This document shows, one piece after another, positions 58,777-64,000 of a stretch of DNA of 64,000 nt. The DNA is from Benincasa hispida (Eukaryota > Streptophyta > Magnoliopsida > Cucurbitales > Cucurbitaceae): NCBI RefSeq assembly GCF_009727055.1, contig NC_052359.1, positions 19,594,167-19,658,166 on the forward strand, written 5' to 3'. The first letter of the stretch is position 1. Each line of letters begins with the position of its first letter. The notes beneath the pieces were generated by a model that saw nothing but the letters and a program-made list of their open reading frames with translations, did no database searches and had not been told where the DNA came from. The translations under genes were made by a program, and so were the position numbers.

Positions 58777-60806
58777 ATGGACGGGGATGTTACCACAGGG
58801 CCATACAACGACTCGGTTTTGTACTTACAGCGCAACCATAGATCCGAGGTTGTTTGGGAAGACGAGCATATCGATGCAATACATTATCGGCGAAGAGAGG
58901 CTGTTATTCGTAGATAGGATAATCCAGACCCTCGTATATTGAACTATCTACGAGCTGCCGAATTCTACGGAGTCTCTTGTATAAAATTTATACAACTAGA
59001 CTGGCATCTGATAACGACATTAGTGGAACGATGGCACCAAGAGACACATACTTTCCACATGTTGCATGGAGAGTGTACAATTACACTTCAAGATGTAGCC
59101 ATCCAATCTGGACTCCCGATTAATGGAAGACCATTGATTGGGTCTCTAAATTATGACTAGGAACAAATTTTTGCCCTTCTCTTGGGCGTAACCACAAATG
59201 ACGTCATTCTTAAGGGAGGTCGTCTAAGTCTGCCATGGTTAGTTGGTCAATTTTACAACTTCGCCCATCTACCAGACCATGCAGATGAAGAGAACCTGCA
59301 ACGATATGCTCGAGCATATATTCTCACGTTGATTGGAGGATTGGTATTTCTCGACAAATCCAACAGCAGAGTGCACCTGATGTATCTTCCTCCCTTGGTG
59401 GATTTTGATGTTGTCGGGACTTACAGTTGGAGCGTTAGATGTCTTGCATGGTTGTATAGGCAACTATGCAAGGGTGCAGTTATAGATGGAAAAGACATTG
59501 CAGACCCATTTTTATTGCTACAAATTTGGGCATGGGATCAATTTCTTCCTCTAGCGCCTCGACGACTCCATAGATATGAGCATAACTTAGGCGATAGACC
59601 ACTTGCAGTAAGGTAAGCATATTTACCTCATTATTGTTTTTTCATTATGAAAATACTAATAGCTAAAATTTAACTTCTGATTGTTGTAAATGGAATGACA
59701 ACTATTCTGTAATTAGAGCACCTACACATGTTCTAGTACAATATAGGCACATACTCGATACACATATGCCTAACCAGGTAATATTTTATTCATTCATATA
59801 TCATATATTCATAATGTTTCAATCTTCTAGTTAATTCATTTTTTGACACATATGCATGCAGATTATTTGGGAGCCGTATAATTATCTGATCCAACTATTC
59901 CTGTCATACTGTCTCGATGGCAATGAGATATGGACATCCAGATGTCCATTCATATGCTTCTTCGTTGTGAAGTGGTATCACCCAGATCGTGTGATGTGTC
60001 AATTTGGGATGTTGCAATAAATTCCTCAACCTTGCAACACGGACGCCCGACTTCATTCACACGATCTAAGGGGCAGGCATGAACAAGACTGGATTGCATA
60101 TCTAGCTTCTCAAATTACAATCCGGGAAAATCGACACAGTTTGGTTGTTAATGGACCTTCTATTAATAATAGTGTAGGTACCGAGCCTGGATATATTGAA
60201 TGGTATTCCACTGTGAGTAGGCAGTACATAACTAAAGCAGGAGCATCCTATCACTTGCTGGTATGAGTTTATTGTTTATTATGATTGTTTGATTTTATTT
60301 CTTCATTGCACAACAAAATAAATTTTAAAGTTATTAACTTGTTATTCAATTCTTTTTTAGGCTGAGCTTCCAAATTTGCCAATATCTACTCAAAGAGCCT
60401 TGCGTAGACTCACTTCGATATATCGAGTGCGATATTTCGATGGTGACGTTCCAATGGAAGAACAAAGTGATCCAGCACGACATGAGGATGTTCCTATTCA
60501 ACCTAATGTTCAGAATGAATATCAAACAACGCTAGTCGATCAGTACACTTCCATGATGTCCTCTCCTTCAACATTTGGTTTTTTTCCAACAACCTTCAGT
60601 AAACTAAGCATGAAAGAAAGACAAAATTCACATGTCCATCCAAATATCCATGACCAGTATGTTACATATCGACAACGTAGTGAGGCTATACCCTTTTAGA
60701 GGAAAATCAACCACCAAGTGTAAGAGGGCGTGACGATCGTGGACACTATGTCACTCAACATGATCAATCTAGGCGTAATAGAGGATCTTCTTCTAGTCGT
60801 GAATAA
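58777..60806 (+). pseudogene. Plant mobile domain (PMD, MAIN/MAIL-like) gene, broken
   Basis: Four exons can be traced: 58777-59612, about 59690-59777, 59862-60260 and 60361-60806. The first carries the PMD core: FYGVSCIKFIQLDWHLITTL, VERWHQETHTFHM, GECTITLQDVAIQSGLPING, LGRLSLPWL-like, YARAYILTLIGGLVFLDKS, WSVRCLAWLYRQLC and LQIWAWDQF. The later ones carry PTHVLVQYRHILD, IIWEPYN, WYHPDRVMCQFGM and DLRGRHEQDWIAYL. In-frame stops are at 58915, 59158 and 60018; the acceptor before exon 2 reads AA instead of AG; a frameshift near 60696 displaces the Arg/Ser-rich tail. PMD proteins of Arabidopsis (MAIN, MAIL1) act in transposon silencing and genome stability; those on transposons are of unknown use. 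Same strand as the transposase, 220 bases downstream. Confidence 0.88.
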
Positions 60807-61029
60807 AGAACATTGTACATATGATTAAATTTATTAATGAAATTCAATTACGAAAATGCACTTGAAATTCAATTATTTACCATAGTCGAAAGTTAATATC
60901 TACATTTTTGCATAAGTTTCTAACAACTTTAAACAAAAAAAATAATTTGAAAATAAAAATTAATCTCAAGTATATCAAATCAATCATAGCAATTTCTTAA
61001 TCTCAAAATAACAATATTACTATCAAATC
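60807..61029 (+). other. 3' flank of the PMD gene
   Basis: AT-rich, with TAATGAAATTCAATTACG near 60835 and no coding sequence. It leads into the inner edge of the right array. Confidence 0.4.
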
Positions 61030-61062
61030 AATCATAGATATTACTAAACGATCGAATAGAGA

Positions 61063-61448
61063 ATACTAAGCGATCAGATAGATAGTACTAAGCGATCGGT
61101 TAGATATTACTAAGCAATGTGAAAGAATACTAAGCAATCGGTTAGATATTACTAAGCGATTGGAAAGAATACTATTGAATAGATATTACTAAGCGATCAG
61201 ATAGATATTACTAAGCGATCGGAAAGAATATTAAGCCTGTCTCTTATACACATCTAGATGTGTATAAGAGACAGATACTAAGCGATCAGATAGATAGTAC
61301 TAAGCGATCGGTTAGATATTACTAAGCAATGTGAAAGAATACTAAGCAATCGGTTAGATATTACTAAGCGATTGGAAAGAATACTATTGAATAGATATTA
61401 CTAAGCGATCAGATAGATATTACTAAGCGATCGGAAAGAATATTAAGC
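61063..61448. other. Exact 174-bp duplication around an adaptor (assembly artefact)
   Basis: Bases 61063-61236 and 61275-61448 agree base for base and differ from other units in the array. Between them lies only the 38-bp adaptor. Confidence 0.95.
61237..61274. other. Nextera mate-pair junction adaptor left in the assembly
   Basis: The 38 bases are CTGTCTCTTATACACATCT followed directly by its own reverse complement. This is the Tn5 mosaic end doubled head to head, the known circularisation junction of Nextera mate-pair libraries. It is not plant sequence. Confidence 0.97.
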
Positions 61449-62669
61449 GATCAGATAGATATTACTAAGCGATCAGAGAGAATACTAAGCGATCGGATAG
61501 ATATTACTAAGCGATCGAAGAGAATACTAAGCGATCATATAGATATTACTAAGCGATCGGAGAGAATACTAAGCGATCGTTTAGATATCCATTACGCGAT
61601 TGTATACTAATTTATAAAGCAATCGTTTGGTTAATACTAAGTGATCACTTAGGTTTTGTTATTTGATCATTTAGATAATACTAAGCGATCGTTAGGTTTT
61701 GTTAAGCGATCGTTTAGAGAATACTAAGCGATCGTTTAGCTAACTGTTCCGCGATCGTTTCGATATCCATTATGCGATCGTTTGGCTAATAATAAGCGAT
61801 CGTTTAGATAATACTAAGCGATCATTTAGCTAATACTAAGCGATTGTTTAGCTAACTATTAGCGATCATTTAGTTAATACTAAGCGATCGCTTAGGTTTT
61901 GTTAAGCGATCATTTAGATAATACTAAGCGATCGTTTACCTAACTGTTACGCGATCGTTTAGTTTTCGTTTAGATAAACTTGTGCTAAATTTGTAGAATA
62001 CAATTGGGGGTTGTACATTTAACTAAGCAAATAAATAACTAAGCGATTGTTTAAATAAATTGTGCTAAAATTACATATTGTACTGTACAATTGGTATTGT
62101 ATAGAATATAAATAACTAAGCGATTATTTAGATAAATTTAGATGATCGTTATATCATTTCTGACTTTCAGACTTTTCATATGACCACCAACATAATTTCT
62201 TTCGGACTCATCCCAATCCCCACCAAATCGTACAAAGATGCGAAGTAATGACATTGATCTACAATTGGATAAATAAGTCATTGATAAGTGAACGATCGTA
62301 TACAAATTACTAAGCGATCGTGTACAAATTACTAAGCGATCGTGTATAATTTACCAAGCGAACATGTATAAATTACTAAGCAATCGTGTATAATTTACTA
62401 AATGATCGCATAGTAATTTACTAAACGCATATTAAACGATTGTGTTCAACAGATGCATTAATACGACTTACAGGGAAAAAAAACTAAATAAAATATTCCC
62501 AAATGACCGATTTAATTTTTTTTTTTTTAAATGTAGCATACGGGACTAAATAAATAAATAAAAATCTCTTCAAGAGGCGCACTCGGATGGTGACAAAAAA
62601 ACCCACCAATTTTACCTAAATAAGTTAGACACCACCCATTATCCCGAATTAACTCTCAAAACAACCCTC

Positions 62670-63327
62670 TATTTCTAATTCAGCGTCCCTCGCCACCCCA
62701 TTACCAGCTACTGCATCCCTCCGCCGCTCGCAGCAGTCCGCCGCCGCTCCTACCTGAAGNAGCGTCTGCCCCCACCCTCCCAACGAACTCGCGGCACCTC
62801 CCTCCCGCTCACACTCTCTCGCCTCTCCCTGCAATCAGAGTTACTTAACTCTCTTAGTCCTTAACCCTCACTGTTGGTGAGATCGCCACCGCTCATTTTT
62901 CAGATCCAGCCCAAGGTTTTGCTTCTTTGTTTTATTTTTTAGTTGTTTCATTCTGTGCATCCACGAAGTATAAAATCAAAACTAGCACTATTCATCATTA
63001 TTATCATTATTTTGTTGATTTATTCTTCCATCAATGTTCAATTAATCCAAATTAAAACATAAAAATTAAAATGCTTCCAGAGTTGAGTTTGCTTGAATAT
63101 AGAAGAAAGTATCGACGCATAACTGATGTGAGGTGGCGTAAATTTATTTCTTGAATATAGAAGAATTATTTAAAATCTGTACTGAATCGAAATCCTCCCA
63201 AATTCAGGGGTTTCAAATAGTAAAACATGAACCTATCACGCCATGTACTTTGACCCTTTTGGAGGCTTGATTCTCCGAGTGCTGTAATTACTAAGATAGG
63301 CTATTTGCTCAATATTTGCAGAAGGAT
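62670..63327 (+). other. Promoter side and 5' untranslated exon of the small membrane-protein gene
   Basis: A sharply more GC- and CCGCC-rich stretch (62680-62830, with a lone N at 62760) probably contains the transcription start. A leader exon appears to end at 62915 (CCCAAG before GTTTTG), and the next exon starts at 63322 after TTTGCAG, giving an intron of about 406 bases within the leader. The start of transcription is not determined. Confidence 0.5.
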
Positions 63328-63820
63328 ATGGGAGGCAGAGGAGTCATTGGTGACAAATGGTCCATGAGGGTTCTCTGGGTCTGTGCTTTAGGAAGTGCAA
63401 TTGGTAAGCCCTTTTAGGGTAGACATGTTTGGGATTGATTTTGAAATGGTTAAAGTCACGTTTAAATCATTCAGAAACAATTTCGGTTGTATGTAATTTC
63501 AGTTTAGAAGTGCAAGATCAAATTCTAGATTGATTTGAATGATTAAATTAATGCTTAGGAGTGATTTTTAGTATGACAAAAGTATATGCACGTAATCTTC
63601 TTGTATATGAATATTTTCTAAGTAAATCTTCATCTAATTAATTAAGAGTAACATTCTTTATCTTCATAAAGGTATAACGAAGTTTCCTAACTTGATAATT
63701 ATTATCACTTGTCTAGGTTTGTATATGGTTGCTCAAGAAAGACAATTACAGAACAGGCAACGAATGCTGGCTGAGAGTCTGAAAGACGCGGAATCAGGAG
63801 GCAGTGGTGAAAATGTTTAG
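63328..63820 (+). CDS. Small single-pass membrane protein, 59 residues, two coding exons
   Basis: Exons 63328-63403 and 63717-63820 are joined by a GT-AG intron (GTAAGC to CTAG) and give 59 residues. The protein starts MGGRGVIGDKWSMRVLW, has one hydrophobic segment (about residues 15-30, VLWVCALGSAIGLYMV), then a charged helix QERQLQNRQRMLAESLKDAE and a Gly/Ser tail ending ENV. Similar short proteins occur across plants as I remember; I know no assigned function. The layout (short head, one membrane span, charged tail) would suit a mitochondrial or ER membrane accessory protein, but that is inference. The bases around the ATG (AAGGATATGGGA) and the intact splice sites support a real gene. The MULE end lies about 660 bases before the start codon. 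Confidence 0.8.
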
Positions 63821-64000
63821 GCACTTTAGGGCGTTGTCGGAATGTGAGCTCCATACTATCAAGATTTTGTCCTTTGCAAATTGCTTCCATCCCTTATGGT
63901 GGCTACAATTCAATACTGTGAGTTTCCAACATTGTGAAATAATTAGAGCCGTGTTTATTGGTGATGAGCTTGAATCTTATTTGAATTCATGGGATACAAT
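63821..64000 (+). other. 3' flank of the small membrane-protein gene
   Basis: Probably the 3' untranslated region. No further coding sequence is seen before the window ends. Confidence 0.45.

Larger units (their letters stand above)
53334..62669 (+). mobile_element. Mutator-like element (MULE) carrying a plant mobile domain gene
   Basis: Inverted ends define the element. The left end starts GGGGTGGTTTTGAAAGTTAA at 53334; the right end, read in reverse, starts GAGGGTTGTTTTGAGAGTTA at 62669. The similarity continues through ATGGGTGGT, AACTTATTTAGG and GTTTTTTTGTCACCATC-like blocks and then CGATCG arrays. Nine bases outside the ends are TTATTTAGA-like and CTATTTCTA-like, about six of nine matching, possibly an old 9-bp target duplication. 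Inside, on the plus strand, are a MuDR-type transposase (56104-58556) and a PMD gene (58777-60806), both broken by stops. Total length is about 9.3 kb, minus about 212 bases of assembly artefact. PMD genes riding on MULEs are known in plants; the array-filled ends are the unusual part. Confidence 0.85.
61030..62669 (-). repeat. Right terminal inverted repeat with CGATCG array
   Basis: The array (61040-62430) has an inner part built on AGATATTACTAAGCGATCGG and an outer part built on TTTAGATAATACTAAGCGAT, which is the reverse complement of the left-end units. The plain end sequence occupies 62440-62669. The inner part seems absent from the left end, so the arms are unequal. Copy number is unreliable because of the artefact at 61063-61448. 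Confidence 0.85.

Noticed and set aside
61237..61274. A natural Tn5/IS50 insertion
   Set aside because: Only the doubled mosaic end is present, with no transposon body, exactly as in the mate-pair junction adaptor.
61040..62430. GCGATCG-rich DNA as cyanobacterial HIP1 sequence or bacterial contamination
   Set aside because: The arrays are in inverted ends of a plant MULE flanked by plant spliced genes, and surrounding DNA is AT-rich plant sequence.

Overview
The window looks like a plant nuclear chromosome arm segment, most probably from a cucurbit. Three observations support this. Plant-type spliced genes with GT-AG introns are present. The LTR retrotransposons have plant initiator-Met-type (TGGTATCA) and Asp-type (TGGCGCCGTTGCCGG) primer sites. 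The Copia Gag around 44 kb closely resembles, from memory, Gag proteins common in melon and cucumber genomes; the family assignment is inference. About 80 percent of the window is nested, decayed transposable elements. I support only three host genes.

Region 1 (1-20.3 kb) is a nest of retroelements: a Copia-type LTR inside an Athila/Tat-like Gypsy element, that Gypsy inside a Copia pol fragment, then a gag-less Copia with a 5' LTR of one type and a 3' LTR of another. After this come two LTRs of one family in opposite orientation with a solo LTR of a second family between them, and an internally deleted Tat-like element. Region 2 (20.3-27.7 kb) is AT-rich intergenic DNA, a fold-back repeat, and a two-exon mitochondrial-type PPR gene (25468-27429). 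Region 3 (27.7-48.0 kb) holds a compact 2.77-kb Copia element with 174-bp LTRs that lacks reverse transcriptase, several low-complexity and tandem repeat blocks, a 3-kb LTR-like block, more Copia and Tat-like Gypsy fragments, and rearranged LTRs.

Region 4 (48.0-53.3 kb) contains an eight-exon gene (48658-51621) for a 362-residue nuclear-type protein with an extremely Lys/Arg/Glu-rich core, followed by a small MITE. Region 5 (53.3-62.7 kb) is the most interesting part. It is a ~9.3-kb Mutator-like element (MULE) with terminal inverted repeats filled with ~20-22-bp CGATCG-containing repeats. It carries a decayed MuDR-type transposase and, in the same orientation, a decayed plant mobile domain (PMD, MAIN/MAIL-like) gene. 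Region 6 (62.7-64 kb) is a two-exon gene for a 59-residue single-pass membrane protein, directly beside the MULE end.

Two places are assembly artefacts rather than biology. A Nextera mate-pair junction adaptor at 61237-61274 sits between two identical 174-bp copies, and a 73-bp exact duplication lies either side of a single N at 11426. Another lone N is at 62760. Element order and repeat copy number near these points should not be trusted.
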